Shown here: positions 46,237-56,465 of the stretch, one piece after another
Position numbering within the stretch: position 1 is the first letter of the stretch
Layout: the number at the start of each line of letters is the position of its first letter
The notes under the pieces: generated by a model
Databases searched by the model: none
Seen by the model: the letters and a program-made list of their open reading frames with translations, nothing else
Told to the model about the DNA's origin: nothing
Source: Roseovarius sp.
GTDB taxonomy: Bacteria > Pseudomonadota > Alphaproteobacteria > Rhodobacterales > Rhodobacteraceae
Assembly: GCA_029212365.1 (NCBI GenBank)
Contig: JARGOC010000004.1
Location: 62,001 to 126,000, forward strand
Direction: 5' to 3'
Length of the DNA: 64,000 nt
Translations under genes and position numbers: made by a program

Positions 46237-48602
46237 CAGAATTCCGATCTGACCGTCAGGTCAAAGGTCTGTTCGATATCGCCGGGCTCTTTCTTCAACG
46301 CCTGGCTGAAGTTCATGCGCAACGGGCCGAAGGGCGATTCCCAGAACAGTGACACACCAACGGCGTGACGGTCCTCAAACCCGGTTGAGGTCAAAGCGCC
46401 GACCGCATTGGTGGTATCCACGCCCCAGATGGCGCCGATGTCGTAGAAAGCACCACCCGATATCCCGTATTCTTCGGGCAGACCAAGGGGGAATTCGGCT
46501 TCAAACTTGAGCGCAGCATAGAAGTCACCGCCCAGATGTTCGCCGCCTTCAGTAGGGCCGATGCCGTTGGGTTCAAACCCACGAATGATCTGCTGGCTGA
46601 AGCGATCAATGGCGCGGCTTTCCTGCCCACCAAAATAGTTCAACGCACCGCCTTCCAGCGTGGCTCTGAGCGTGACTTCTTCGTTCATGACTTTGGTTTG
46701 TCCAATGATCCGACCTGTGGTTTTTACAAACTCCTGATCGCCACCCACACCGGCAAACTCCTGACCAAAGGACAAAAGCACACCGCGCGTCGGGTCCAGC
46801 CCGGTGCGACGTGTATCAAAGGTGTAATTATAGCCGATCGCACTAGAGAACAGGCCACCCTTGGTGGCTTCGGTGCCCAAAATACCGGTTGGTTCAATTG
46901 CCACGGTAGAGGTGTCATCACGGAACGCACCGATATAGTCGCTCATATCGCCGTAGGTGGCGCTATAGAACAAGGACAGCCGTCCATTTTCACTGACCGG
47001 AAAGGTCAGGCCAGGGCGGAAAGACCCCAGAATGGTATTGTAAAACTCGTTGGTGTCTGCATCAGTTTCGGTCAACGACGAAATAAAGCTGAACTCGACA
47101 TCGCGGCCCAGAAACGCCGGCTCTGCGAATGCCAGCGAATATTGCGCGTTGTTGGAGGATGCTGTGACATTGGCCGACAAGGTTTGCCCCCGGCCAAGGA
47201 AGTTACGTTCGGTAAAGCCGGCTGTGGCCCCAACACCTGAGTTGGTCGAATAGCTGACACCGAACGACAATGTACCGGTTGTGGTTTCTTCCACATCCAC
47301 ATCAATCACCACCTGATCAGGACGCGAGCCTTCGCGGGCATCCACCGAGGAATTGGCGAAATAGTTCAAGGCTTTGATCCGCTCGGCCGCCTCACGAATG
47401 GCACGCGGATTGAAGGGATCCCCCTCAACAGTATCAAACTGACGGCGGATCACACGGTCAAGTGTGGTGGTGTTACCTTCCACATCAATGCGCTCCACAA
47501 AGACGCGTGGGCCTTTGGTCAACACAAATTCGATATCAAGTGTCAGGTCGCGGTCATTTCGGGTGATACGCGGCTCAACACGCAGAAAGTCCAAGCCCTT
47601 TTTTACGGCCAGACGTTCCATACGGGCAATCGAGTTTTCCACCAAAGTGGGTGAATAAACAACGCCCGTCCTGACCTTCAGAACCGCGTGGAACTCATCG
47701 GCGTCCGCCCCTTCCATATCGGATACAGTGGTAAGCTCGCCGAACTTGAATTGCTGACCTTCCTGAATGTTGAAGGTCACGAAATAGGCGTCGCGCTCGC
47801 GAGCCAACTCAGCGTTGGCACCGGTGACACGGAAATCAATGTATCCACGGGATTGGTAGAAATCGAGCAACAGTTGCTTGTCAAACTCAACACGATCTTC
47901 AACGAATGTGTCACGCCCAATCAGAGCACGCAGAAGGCCTGCTTGCTTGCTGTCGATGGCGCGGCGCAGGCGGCGATCAGAATAATTGCGATTGCCAACA
48001 AAACCGATGCGGTTCACTTCGGTCAGGCGGCCCTCAAAGATCTCAAACACCAGATCAACACGGTTGTCGCTGCGTCGGATAATACGCGGCGTGACACGGG
48101 CGGATACCCGGCCGTTTTCCTCATAGGCTTCGGTGATCACGGCGGCGTCGCGCTCGGCCTTGGTGGGGCTGAACACCTGGCGGGATGTGCTTTCGATAAA
48201 GCCTGCCAGATCCTCGTCCTTCAGGCGTTTGTTGCCCTCAAACGCCACTTTGTTGATGGTGGGGTATTCGGTGACTTTGATCACCAACCGGCTGCCTTGC
48301 GGGTCGACTTCCACGCTTTCAAACAGGCCACTGGCCAGAATGCGTTGATAGGCGCTGTTCAACTGGTCTGCCGAGACAGTTTCGCCGCGGGCGATTCCTG
48401 CGTAGCTCAGGATTGTACCTGCCTCTACCCGTTGATTGCCCTCGATCGACACCGAAGAAAAGCGGTAGTTCTGCGCCGATGCCGCATCAGGCAGGCCCAG
48501 ACAAATGATTGTAATGATTGCCAGAATAAACGAATGGATCAGGCTTGTATCAGCCTTTGTACCCATGCCCGTAATACTGCGCCTCAATATAGTTTTAAAC
48601 AT
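46236..48602 (-). CDS. bamA: Outer membrane protein assembly factor BamA
   Basis: This 788-residue Omp85 protein has a signal peptide (cleavage near ASAQN, about residue 44), five POTRA repeats (about 45-440; e.g. VSIEGNQRVEAGTILSY and VDVEGNTTTLDRVI-like), and a C-terminal 16-strand barrel with the lid-lock motif IIRGFEPNGIGP and a terminal phenylalanine. It inserts beta-barrel proteins into the outer membrane. An alternative start 12 codons later (MGTKADTSL) would give a more standard signal peptide. It is upstream of skp and downstream of a 42-residue ORF and rseP. Confidence 0.97.
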   Translation of the reverse strand: MFKTILRRSITGMGTKADTSLIHSFILAIITIICLGLPDAASAQNYRFSSVSIEGNQRVEAGTILSYAGIARGETVSADQLNSAYQRILASGLFESVEVDPQGSRLVIKVTEYPTINKVAFEGNKRLKDEDLAGFIESTSRQVFSPTKAERDAAVITEAYEENGRVSARVTPRIIRRSDNRVDLVFEIFEGRLTEVNRIGFVGNRNYSDRRLRRAIDSKQAGLLRALIGRDTFVEDRVEFDKQLLLDFYQSRGYIDFRVTGANAELARERDAYFVTFNIQEGQQFKFGELTTVSDMEGADADEFHAVLKVRTGVVYSPTLVENSIARMERLAVKKGLDFLRVEPRITRNDRDLTLDIEFVLTKGPRVFVERIDVEGNTTTLDRVIRRQFDTVEGDPFNPRAIREAAERIKALNYFANSSVDAREGSRPDQVVIDVDVEETTTGTLSFGVSYSTNSGVGATAGFTERNFLGRGQTLSANVTASSNNAQYSLAFAEPAFLGRDVEFSFISSLTETDADTNEFYNTILGSFRPGLTFPVSENGRLSLFYSATYGDMSDYIGAFRDDTSTVAIEPTGILGTEATKGGLFSSAIGYNYTFDTRRTGLDPTRGVLLSFGQEFAGVGGDQEFVKTTGRIIGQTKVMNEEVTLRATLEGGALNYFGGQESRAIDRFSQQIIRGFEPNGIGPTEGGEHLGGDFYAALKFEAEFPLGLPEEYGISGGAFYDIGAIWGVDTTNAVGALTSTGFEDRHAVGVSLFWESPFGPLRMNFSQALKKEPGDIEQTFDLTVRSEF

Positions 48603-48737
48603 GCTTCGAACCCGTCAGACATCCCATTAACAGAAGTCAGTAACGGGTCTATCTGCCCTTGTCAAAACGCCAATGAGAGGTTGAGAACTTTGCGGCACAG
48701 TGCCGCTTGAATGCCACCAGTGAACGGCCGCTCAAGT

Positions 48738-48866
48738 CTAGAGAATCGAGCCGAGAAACGCACCGGCAAGCAAGGCAACAACAATGGTCACCAGATACAG
48801 CATCCGGTCCCAGTTCAGGTTAAACAGCAGGCTAAGCCCAGTATATCCGCTTACGATATGTTGCAT
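48738..48866 (-). CDS. Small membrane protein, 42 residues, between rseP and bamA
   Basis: The ATG at 48866 has AAGAAAG upstream, with stop at 48738. The protein begins MQHIVSGYTGLSLLFNLNWD and has a single membrane helix (MLYLVTIVVALLAGAFLGSIL). The NWDR motif before the helix and the fixed place in the envelope cluster look like real coding, and I believe relatives have a similar short ORF here. It may be a microprotein associated with the envelope genes. Its function is unknown. Confidence 0.65.
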   Translation of the reverse strand: MQHIVSGYTGLSLLFNLNWDRMLYLVTIVVALLAGAFLGSIL

Positions 48867-48963
48867 GGCACTTTCTTCAGTTTTGCTTACATTGGGTCAT
48901 GAATACCCGCCGAATATGGCAAAACTTCGCCCCAAAATGGGGCAAGAATTGGGCAACCAGCCT

Positions 48964-50310
48964 TCAGGGGCAGAACAGATCATTGCTCAGTGCAAAGACC
49001 ATCAACCCCAACACCAGCGTCAATCCGACCCCCATCAGCACACGCAAGGCGCGCTCGGATGGGGGTTTTTTGAACACGGCCTCATAACCATAAAACACCA
49101 GATGCCCGCCATCCAGAACCGGGATCGGCATCAGGTTCAACAGGCCCACAGCGGCGGACAGCACGGCGATGAACCACACAAAGCTACTGACGCCTTGGCT
49201 GGCCATCGCCCCAGAAACCTGCGCGATACCGATTGGGCCGGACATGTTACAGCTGCTGATCGCCCCGGTAATCATGTGATACAGCCCCGAGAGCGATCCA
49301 CTCACCACGCGCACGGTTTGATTGGCACCCCCCACAAGGGCCGCGACCGGGCCCAATGGCTCTTTTACTGCATCAAAGGCAAAGCCACCAGACACGCCGA
49401 TACGCCAATGGGTTTTGAACCCACCTTCCTCTTGCGGCTCATCCAAACGGCGGGGCACAAGAACAAAATCCAGCTCCTCGCCTGCCCGCCAGATGGTCAT
49501 TGCCAGCGCGCGGCCATCGGACCCTTCGACAATGTCCTTAAGTTGCGAAAAGGCATGGATAGGTGTTCCGTCAATTGCCGTGATCACATCGCCCGGCTTC
49601 ATATCCACAGAATAGGCCGCCGAGCGCGGGGCCAATTGCTCGGCCAATGGCGGCCACGGATGCGGGCCTTGCACGAGCGTCTCGACACCATTTCGTGCCA
49701 CCAAATACTCCAACAAAGGTTCTTCTGGCAGGCTGTCGGAAAACGCCTCGAATGCTTCGCGATCATCAAAGGGAGGCAACACAATATCAGCCACGGTGAT
49801 AATCTGATCGCCGGGTTGCAAAGTTACGCCCATAACCGGCAGGGGTTTCAGACGCTCGACAATCAGCGGTTCGGCGGTTTTGCCATCCCACATCATCACG
49901 CCGCCAAAGACCAACACCGACAGGATAAAATTGAACACCGGGCCCGCGGCCACCGTGGCGGAGCGCGCCCACAACGGGGCACCCTGCATGGTTTGGCGGC
50001 GTTCCTCGGGGGATAAATCGCTGATCGTGTCGGTTGTATTGGCGCTGGCGGCATTGGCGTCGCCCTTGAATTTCACATAGCCACCAAAGGGCAGCAGGGC
50101 AAATTGCCAGCGTGTGCCGTGTTTATCCACCCTTGAAAACAACACCGGCCCAAACCCAAGCGAGAAGACATCAGCCTTGATGCCCGACCAGCGCCCGACA
50201 ATGTAGTGGCCATATTCATGCACCGCCACGATCACCGAAAGAGCCACCACAAAGGCAGCAATCGTCATGAAAAGATTTCCGAACTGCGGCAGAAGGCCAA
50301 CTACATCCAC
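48964..50310 (-). CDS. rseP: Site-2 zinc metalloprotease RseP
   Basis: This 448-residue inner-membrane protease has the zinc motif HEYGH (residues 31-35), a PDZ region in the periplasmic middle (around MKPGDVITAIDGTPI and VTLQPGDQIITV), and the LDG site in NLMPIPVLDGGHL. It cuts transmembrane anti-sigma factors and signal peptides. The start is GTG at 50310 with AGGA 6 bases upstream; the first ATG would remove most of the first helix. It follows dxr by 9 bases. Confidence 0.95.
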   Translation of the reverse strand: MDVVGLLPQFGNLFMTIAAFVVALSVIVAVHEYGHYIVGRWSGIKADVFSLGFGPVLFSRVDKHGTRWQFALLPFGGYVKFKGDANAASANTTDTISDLSPEERRQTMQGAPLWARSATVAAGPVFNFILSVLVFGGVMMWDGKTAEPLIVERLKPLPVMGVTLQPGDQIITVADIVLPPFDDREAFEAFSDSLPEEPLLEYLVARNGVETLVQGPHPWPPLAEQLAPRSAAYSVDMKPGDVITAIDGTPIHAFSQLKDIVEGSDGRALAMTIWRAGEELDFVLVPRRLDEPQEEGGFKTHWRIGVSGGFAFDAVKEPLGPVAALVGGANQTVRVVSGSLSGLYHMITGAISSCNMSGPIGIAQVSGAMASQGVSSFVWFIAVLSAAVGLLNLMPIPVLDGGHLVFYGYEAVFKKPPSERALRVLMGVGLTLVLGLMVFALSNDLFCP

Positions 50311-50319
50311 GCGATATTC

Positions 50320-51492
50320 CTAACTGTTCATCCCTTTGACCACCCGGTCAGTATTGTTCCTAGACAGATGGTCCACTTGCAGCACCTGATCAAGGGTAAT
50401 CTCGGCATCAATAAGGCCATTGTCGGCTGACACTTGGGTCAGCACCTGCTCAATCACCTGCGCCATATCAGCAAAGCCGATGCGCCCGTCGATGAAATGA
50501 TCCATCGCACGCTCTTTGGCAGCGTTGAACACGGCGCCCGACAGGCCCCGCCGCTCCATCACCTCGCGGGCCAGACGCAACGCAGGATAGCGCGCGGGGT
50601 CCGGTGTTTGAAAGTTCAACTGCCCGATACCGGCCAGATCCAGCGGTTCCACAGGCAAGACCTCGCGCTGTGGCCAGTTCAGGGCATAGCCAATGGCGTG
50701 GCGCATATCAGGCGGGCCAACATGGGCCATAAAGCCGCCATCGCAAAACCCGACCATGGCGTGCACAATGCTCTCGGGATGCACCAGCACTTCGATCTGC
50801 TTGGGGTCAAACCCGAAAAACTCGCGCGCCTCGATCACCTCCATCGCCTTGTTGAACATCGACGCGCTGTCAATCGTGATGCGCTGGCCCATGTCCCAGT
50901 TGGGATGCTTGCTGGCTTGCTCCAAGGTCGCGTTTTGCAACTCTTCAACCGGCCAATCCCGAAACGCGCCCCCAGATGCGGTGATCACCACACGGCTGAC
51001 AGCGGCAGTATCTTCGCCCACAAGCGCCTGATAAATAGCCGAATGTTCGCTATCTACAGGGATAATCCGCGCATGGTTCATCCGCGCAGTGTTCATCAAC
51101 AACACCCCGGCCGTCACCAGTGATTCCTTGTTGGCCAACGCCAGCGTCGTGCCTTGTTTGAGCGCCTCAAAACTGGGCGGCAGCCCCGCCACGCCAACAA
51201 TCGCCGACATGATCCATTGGGCCGGGCGGGCTGCGGCCTCGATCAGGGCAGTGGCGCCAGCGGCCACCTCGATTTGTGTATGGCTGAGTGCGGCGCGCAA
51301 ATCCTCAAGCAGATCCTCATGGGCCGTCACGGCCAATTCGGCCTGAAACTCAATCGCATCGGCGGCCAGTTGGGTGATATTGTGCCCGCCGGTCAGGGCA
51401 ACCACCGTAAAGCGTTCGGGGGTGCGGCGCACCAGATCAAGCGTGTTTTGCCCGACCGAGCCGGTTGCGCCAAGAATACTGATACGTTTCAT
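50320..51492 (-). CDS. dxr: 1-deoxy-D-xylulose 5-phosphate reductoisomerase
   Basis: This 390-residue NADPH enzyme of the MEP isoprenoid pathway has an N-terminal MKRISILGATGSVGQNTLDL nucleotide motif, the metal/substrate region VDSEHSAIYQAL, and the loop ASGGAFRDW. I chose the ATG at 51492 (ATGA overlap with cdsA) over an earlier start at 51522. It supplies isoprenoid units used by the neighbouring uppS product. Confidence 0.97.
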   Translation of the reverse strand: MKRISILGATGSVGQNTLDLVRRTPERFTVVALTGGHNITQLAADAIEFQAELAVTAHEDLLEDLRAALSHTQIEVAAGATALIEAAARPAQWIMSAIVGVAGLPPSFEALKQGTTLALANKESLVTAGVLLMNTARMNHARIIPVDSEHSAIYQALVGEDTAAVSRVVITASGGAFRDWPVEELQNATLEQASKHPNWDMGQRITIDSASMFNKAMEVIEAREFFGFDPKQIEVLVHPESIVHAMVGFCDGGFMAHVGPPDMRHAIGYALNWPQREVLPVEPLDLAGIGQLNFQTPDPARYPALRLAREVMERRGLSGAVFNAAKERAMDHFIDGRIGFADMAQVIEQVLTQVSADNGLIDAEITLDQVLQVDHLSRNNTDRVVKGMNS

Positions 51493-52283
51493 GACAGCGC
51501 AGGCACCCAACCCGTGATCCAAAGCAGCGCCACAAAAGTTGAGGCCCCCAGCATGGCATCAAAGCGGTCAAACACACCGCCATGGCCCGGAAGCAAGTTT
51601 GAGCTGTCTTTCACACCCTTGCGGCGTTTGATGGCACTTTGGGCGATGTCACCCATTTGGCCTGCAAACCCGGTGAGCATTGACAAGGGGATCAACATCA
51701 CCCCTGCCCCGGTTGGCCCCATGAATATCAGGCCAATAACCGCCGCGCCCAGCCAGCCAGCGATGGTGCCAGACCAGGTTTTCTTGGGGCTGATGGCAGG
51801 CCAGAACTTTGGCCCGCCCAACATGCGCCCGGCGAAATAGCCCGCAACGTCTGACATAATCACAACGAGGATCAACCACAGCGCCCAAATGATCCCATCC
51901 TGCAAACGCAGCATCAACAAAGCAAGGCTGCCCACAAGGATCCATGCGGTATAAGCCCCAAACCTTACGCGGTCAGATTTCACCTGCCCCACGGCCACCA
52001 ATGTGGCCGCAATGATCAAGGGCACAATGAACAATGTGGTCATTGTCAGCCCTGATATGAGTTCTGTCAGCGCCAGTGTCAAAGCCCCGATAAGCCCCAG
52101 CCCCAGTGGAAATTCAGCGTCAAACATGCGCGCCAATTCCCACATCATCAGCCCGCCGACACCCCAGATCAGCGCCCGGAACGGCCAGCCGCCAAAATAT
52201 ACCGCTAACGCCCCCACGATCAGCATGATCACCCCCGAGATCACCCGAGGTGCCAGGTCAGCCCATTGCGAGGATGCGCTCAT
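51489..52283 (-). CDS. cdsA: Phosphatidate cytidylyltransferase CdsA
   Basis: This 264-residue polytopic membrane enzyme makes CDP-diacylglycerol for phospholipids. The family signature SDVAGYFAGRMLGGPKFWP with SPKKTWSGTIAG and the C-terminal KDSSNLLPGHGGVFDRFD are present. It is coupled at both ends by 4-base overlaps (dxr downstream, uppS upstream). Confidence 0.97.
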   Translation of the reverse strand: MSASSQWADLAPRVISGVIMLIVGALAVYFGGWPFRALIWGVGGLMMWELARMFDAEFPLGLGLIGALTLALTELISGLTMTTLFIVPLIIAATLVAVGQVKSDRVRFGAYTAWILVGSLALLMLRLQDGIIWALWLILVVIMSDVAGYFAGRMLGGPKFWPAISPKKTWSGTIAGWLGAAVIGLIFMGPTGAGVMLIPLSMLTGFAGQMGDIAQSAIKRRKGVKDSSNLLPGHGGVFDRFDAMLGASTFVALLWITGWVPALS

Positions 52284-53017
52284 GCAGACACAGCCCCAAA
52301 GCGGCGGTCACGGGTGCCATAATGGCTCAGCAATTCGTCAAATTTTTCGGCCGTAAAATCCGGCCAGAGCGTATCAATAAACTCGTATTCGGCATAGGCC
52401 GATTGCCACAACAGGAAGTTGGAAATACGCGCCTCTCCGCTGGTGCGGATCACAAGGTCTGGATCAGGTAAAACGCAAGTATCCAAATACTTTGGCAGCG
52501 TTTCTTCATCCACTTTTTCCGGATCAAGCCGCCCCGCTGCCACATCCTGTGCCAACCGTTTTGTGGCGCGAGACACCTCATCGCGCCCGCCGTAGTTCAA
52601 TGCAATCGTCAGGTTGGTGCCAGTACAGCCAGAGGTCATCGCTTCGGCCTCATCCATCAACCCGCGCAGCTTTTTGTCCAGACGCGGGCGATCACCAATA
52701 AAGCGCACCCGCACGTTCTCTTTCACGAAGGCTTGCATTTCTTTCATGATGTAGCGGCGAAACAGGCTCATCAACCCGGCCACTTCTGATTGTGTGCGCT
52801 TCCAGTTTTCTGTCGAAAAGGCAAAGATAGTCAGGTATTTCACACCCAAATCAGGGCAAGCACTGACAATTTCACGGACCCGGCGCGCGCCGGCGTGGTG
52901 GCCAAACAAGCGCGGCCGCCCCCGGCTTTGGGCCCAGCGGCCATTGCCATCCATGATGATCGCCACATGGCCTGGCCCCCCGCCCGTTCGGGCAGGCTTA
53001 TCCAAGTCTTTGGTCAT
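52280..53017 (-). CDS. uppS: Undecaprenyl diphosphate synthase
   Basis: This 245-residue cis-prenyltransferase makes the C55 lipid carrier for peptidoglycan and O-antigen. The catalytic aspartate D23 is in IIMDGNGRWAQSRG; the FPP-binding RLFGHHAGARRVREIV follows, and VIRTSGEARISNFLLWQ is the second signature. It overlaps cdsA by 4 bases and the frr stop by 1. Confidence 0.97.
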   Translation of the reverse strand: MTKDLDKPARTGGGPGHVAIIMDGNGRWAQSRGRPRLFGHHAGARRVREIVSACPDLGVKYLTIFAFSTENWKRTQSEVAGLMSLFRRYIMKEMQAFVKENVRVRFIGDRPRLDKKLRGLMDEAEAMTSGCTGTNLTIALNYGGRDEVSRATKRLAQDVAAGRLDPEKVDEETLPKYLDTCVLPDPDLVIRTSGEARISNFLLWQSAYAEYEFIDTLWPDFTAEKFDELLSHYGTRDRRFGAVSA

Positions 53018-53580
53018 CAGACCTGCATGATCTCGGCTTGTTTGGTTTCAAGCGCCTCATCCACCAGAGTAATATGGCGGTTGGTGATTTCCTGCACTTC
53101 GGCTTCCCAGAACTTCTGATCATCCTCAGACAGGCCATCGGCCTTGGCCTTTTTGATCTGATCCATGCCATCGCGGCGCACGTTGCGCACGGATACTCGG
53201 GCGCTTTCGGCATATTGGCCGGCCACTTTGCCCAACTCACGGCGGCGTTCTTCGTTCAGCTCAGGAATGGGCAGCATGATGATCGTGCCATTCAATTGCG
53301 GATTGATCCCCAGCCCGCTTTCGCGGATGGCTTTTTCAACTTTGCCAACCAGGCCCTTGTCCCACACATTGATCGTCACCATGCGCGGCTCTGGCACATT
53401 CACGGTGCCAACCTGATTGACCGGCGTCATGGATCCATAGGCATCCACCATCACAGGCTCCAGCATCGAGGCACTGGCGCGCCCTGTGCGCAGTGACGCA
53501 AATTCAGTTTTCAGCGAGGCCATAGCCCCGTCCATACGGCGCTCAAGATCGTCGGTATCGAGCATGAAATCGTCTGACAA
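53017..53580 (-). CDS. frr: Ribosome recycling factor
   Basis: This 187-residue protein has the RRF two-domain pattern ([28 protein letters not shown]-like [16 protein letters not shown], and the C-terminal long helix). The likely start is TTG at 53580, with AAGGAGG 6 bases upstream, giving the usual length; the ATG five codons later would sit too far from that site. It lies between pyrH and uppS, a conserved order. Confidence 0.97.
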   Translation of the reverse strand: MSDDFMLDTDDLERRMDGAMASLKTEFASLRTGRASASMLEPVMVDAYGSMTPVNQVGTVNVPEPRMVTINVWDKGLVGKVEKAIRESGLGINPQLNGTIIMLPIPELNEERRRELGKVAGQYAESARVSVRNVRRDGMDQIKKAKADGLSEDDQKFWEAEVQEITNRHITLVDEALETKQAEIMQV

Positions 53581-53691
53581 AGGACGCCTCCTTGGTGGTT
53601 CTTTAATATTGTCCGCCGGTTTTAGAGCATGGTCGCGCAGTTGTATAGCGGCGGTTGGCTGGACATGGCCCGCCGGGTGATTGAACCAGCC

Positions 53692-54417
53692 CTAGCCTTT
53701 GACCATCGTAAATGTGCCAGTGCCGTCCAAAATGCTGCGAAAGCCCCCCGGTTCATCCAGGCTGAACACGATAATCGGCAGGTTATTGTCACGCGCCAGG
53801 GCGATTGCGCTGGCGTCCATGACATTCAGGCGTTTGGCCAAGACATCATCAAATGACACCTCATCATAGCGTACCGCGTCATCGTTGGTCATCGGGTCTT
53901 TGTCATAGATGCCATCAACCTTGGTGCCCTTGAAAATCGCCTGACATGCCATTTCTGAGGCGCGCAGCGTTGCGGCGGTATCGGTTGTGAAATATGGGTT
54001 TCCTGTGCCGGCCGCAAAAATGCAGACGCGCTTTTTCTCCAGGTGGCGCACAGCGCGGCGGCGAATATAGGGTTCGGCCACTTCATCCATACGAATGGCG
54101 CTGATCACCCGGCAATAGACGCCGATACCTTCCAAGGCTGACTGCATGGCCAAAGCGTTCATCACTGTTGCCAGCATACCCATGTAATCTGCTGTGGTGC
54201 GCTCCATCCCCTGTGCGCTGCCTTGCAGCCCGCGAAAGATGTTCCCGCCGCCGATCACCATGCAGATCTCAACACCTGAGTCGTGCACGGTTTTCACCTC
54301 TTGGGCGATGCGCTCAACTGTTGGCGGATGTAGCCCAAATCCCTGATCCCCCATCAGGGCTTCGCCCGAAATTTTCAGCAAGACACGTTCGTAACTGGTG
54401 CCAGGGGTTTCGGACAT
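53692..54417 (-). CDS. pyrH: UMP kinase
   Basis: This 241-residue amino-acid-kinase-fold enzyme phosphorylates UMP. It has the conserved [12 protein letters not shown] start, [28 protein letters not shown] and a C-terminal region with [12 protein letters not shown]. It is usually GTP-activated and UTP-inhibited. It is the first of the long minus-strand envelope cluster in this window; tsf and rpsB, often upstream elsewhere, are not here. It is divergent from miaA. Confidence 0.97.
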   Translation of the reverse strand: MSETPGTSYERVLLKISGEALMGDQGFGLHPPTVERIAQEVKTVHDSGVEICMVIGGGNIFRGLQGSAQGMERTTADYMGMLATVMNALAMQSALEGIGVYCRVISAIRMDEVAEPYIRRRAVRHLEKKRVCIFAAGTGNPYFTTDTAATLRASEMACQAIFKGTKVDGIYDKDPMTNDDAVRYDEVSFDDVLAKRLNVMDASAIALARDNNLPIIVFSLDEPGGFRSILDGTGTFTMVKG

Positions 54418-54563
54418 GGGCGCTGCCTCCGGAGGGTATGAAATGAGTTTGGGCGCAAAATGTCTTAATTACGTCCGAGGATCAATCCGATAGTCGCGTG
54501 GCTTGGGCAAAATACGCAAATTCGCCTCGTAATCTGTGATGTTCTTGCATAAGTCCTTGGGCG

Positions 54564-55442
54564 ATGTTGCCTGACCTTGACATAGACCCTCAAAAGCCGG
54601 TGCTGATTGCCGGGCCCACGGCCTCGGGTAAGTCCGAGCTGGCCTTGCGAATTGCCGAATCCCAAGGTGGCGTAATCCTGAATGCCGATGCGATCCAGGT
54701 TTATGCGAACTGGCGGGTTTTAACTGCCCGCCCCTCGCCCCAAGATGAGTTGCGCGCGCCACATCATCTATTTGGGCATATCGCGTATGATCAGGCGTAT
54801 TCTGTTGGTCATTGGTTGCGCGACGTGGCGCCGATTGTGCAGGCTGAACGCGCGATCATCGTTGGTGGCACGGGGCTGTATCTCTCGGCGTTAACCGAAG
54901 GGTTGGCCGAAATCCCCGCCACACCGGCAGTTATCAGGGCTGAGGCCGACGCCCTGCGCACGCAGGGGCAGATCACCACGATGTTGGCTGATCTGGACAG
55001 TGAAATACGCGCGCGCATTGATGTCCAAAATCCAATGCGAGTGCAGCGCGCCTGGGAAGTGCAGCGTGCCACCGGCCGCAGCCTGAGTACATGGCAAGAC
55101 GAAACACCGCCTGCGTTACTGCCCTTGGACCGGGTCACGCCATTGGTGTTGCAAGCCGATAAGGACTGGCTGACCCCACGCATCGCGCGCCGCTTTGATC
55201 AGATGATCACACAGGGCGCGCTGGATGAGGCCCGCGACAATCTGGATCTCTGGGACCCCAACCTGCCCTCATCCAAGGCGATTGGTGCCCCTGAGTTGAT
55301 GGCCTATCTGCAAGGTCAGATCACACTGGATGCGGCCCGCGAACAGGCCAGCATCGCCACACGGCAATTTGCCAAACGGCAACGCACCTGGTTTCGTGCG
55401 CGGATGAAAGAATGGCGGATGATTTCAGCGGCTGAGATATAA
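54564..55442 (+). CDS. miaA: tRNA dimethylallyltransferase
   Basis: This 292-residue enzyme adds dimethylallyl to A37 of tRNAs reading U-starting codons. The P-loop [12 protein letters not shown] is at about 17-28, the catalytic/substrate region is [13 protein letters not shown], and [13 protein letters not shown] and [12 protein letters not shown] are family signatures. It uses the isoprenoid product of the MEP pathway. It begins at ATG 54564, divergent from pyrH with about 145 bases between. Confidence 0.95.
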   Translation: MLPDLDIDPQKPVLIAGPTASGKSELALRIAESQGGVILNADAIQVYANWRVLTARPSPQDELRAPHHLFGHIAYDQAYSVGHWLRDVAPIVQAERAIIVGGTGLYLSALTEGLAEIPATPAVIRAEADALRTQGQITTMLADLDSEIRARIDVQNPMRVQRAWEVQRATGRSLSTWQDETPPALLPLDRVTPLVLQADKDWLTPRIARRFDQMITQGALDEARDNLDLWDPNLPSSKAIGAPELMAYLQGQITLDAAREQASIATRQFAKRQRTWFRARMKEWRMISAAEI

Positions 55443-55525
55443 CTATCTCAACATTTACTGCTGACATCCCCCCGTTTTGGTGACACACTTGTGAAAATAC
55501 GACAATAATTGGTGGCAGCAGACCC

Positions 55526-56341
55526 TTGGCAGAACACCCTTATGTCTCCACGATCACCGCCTGGGCGGAGGGGCGCAACTGGTCGTTAGAGTTACAGCAC
55601 GCCCGCCCGCAACACGCATTGATCTGGCAGACCCGTGGCCAAACCCGCGGTATCATAGAAGGCCAGCGGCGTGGCATTGGCGCACATAATGCGTTGGTGA
55701 TTCCGGCCGGTACGATGTTTTCACTTGAGATGGCCAGACAAAGCTTTGGCATGGTGTGCCTGATCCCGGCGGGTGAACGGTTATTGATGCCTGACACGCC
55801 GATCATCCTCAGCATTCAGGACGTACGTCATCAGGCCGAGCTGACCGGCATTCTGGAAAACATGCAACGTGAACAAAACTCGGATTTGCCCTTCGCCGAT
55901 GAGGCGCTTTTTGCCCAAGGCGAGTTGCTGACTGTCTGGCTCAGGCGCAGTATCATCCGCCATTCCAGCGCGCCCCAGCGGGCCACAGCCACACAACGCC
56001 TGATGCGCGCCTATACAGCCACGCTCGAACGGGATTTTAGAACCGGACAGCCGATGGCGGACTACGCCAAAACGCTGGGGGTAACGCCGACACATCTGTC
56101 ACGCGCCTGCAAACAGGCCTCGGGGGTGACGGCTGCGGACTTACTGGTGCAACGCAGCCTCCATGCTGCGCGCTTGTTATTGGAAGACGGTGATCTGCCC
56201 GTTACCCAAATCGCAGCTGAGCTGGGCTTCAACTCAGCCGCCTATTTCTCTCGGTTTATTCAACACCACACCGGATCAACCCCGTCTGCATTGCGCAAGT
56301 CCGCCCAGAGCACGCGCATTACAAACATGTCCAAAAGTTGA
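55526..56341 (+). CDS. AraC family transcriptional regulator
   Basis: This 271-residue protein has an N-terminal cupin-like sensing domain (about 20-120) and a C-terminal pair of helix-turn-helix motifs (MADYAKTLGVTPTHLSRACK and VTQIAAELGFNSAAYFSRF). The probable start is TTG at 55526, with only a weak ribosome site. The binding-protein gene 125 bases downstream on the same strand is a likely target, but this is inferred from position only. The inducer is unknown. Confidence 0.86.
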   Translation: MAEHPYVSTITAWAEGRNWSLELQHARPQHALIWQTRGQTRGIIEGQRRGIGAHNALVIPAGTMFSLEMARQSFGMVCLIPAGERLLMPDTPIILSIQDVRHQAELTGILENMQREQNSDLPFADEALFAQGELLTVWLRRSIIRHSSAPQRATATQRLMRAYTATLERDFRTGQPMADYAKTLGVTPTHLSRACKQASGVTAADLLVQRSLHAARLLLEDGDLPVTQIAAELGFNSAAYFSRFIQHHTGSTPSALRKSAQSTRITNMSKS

Positions 56342-56465
56342 TCACAGCCGGCCGTCTGAAGGCTGGTTGTTTGAAACGTAACTTTATATGGTTCTGGCAC
56401 GCCGAGCACCAATTAGGCGGCGAACATGCCTTGTGATTTGTTTAACATCAGTTGAGGGTCTTTGA

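Noticed and set aside
48680..48712. GCGGCA/TGCCGC hairpin after the 42-residue ORF considered as a terminator
   Set aside because: No T-run on the minus strand and the transcript must continue into bamA.
47688..50016. Long plus-strand frames opposite bamA and rseP (47688-48710 and 48784-50016)
   Set aside because: Antisense to conserved envelope genes; residue composition is histidine/glutamine-heavy as expected for antisense frames.
54418..54563. Possible tRNA or other structured RNA in the pyrH/miaA gap
   Set aside because: No cloverleaf arms or GTTCGA-type T-loop found here or in other gaps; no tRNA called in the window.
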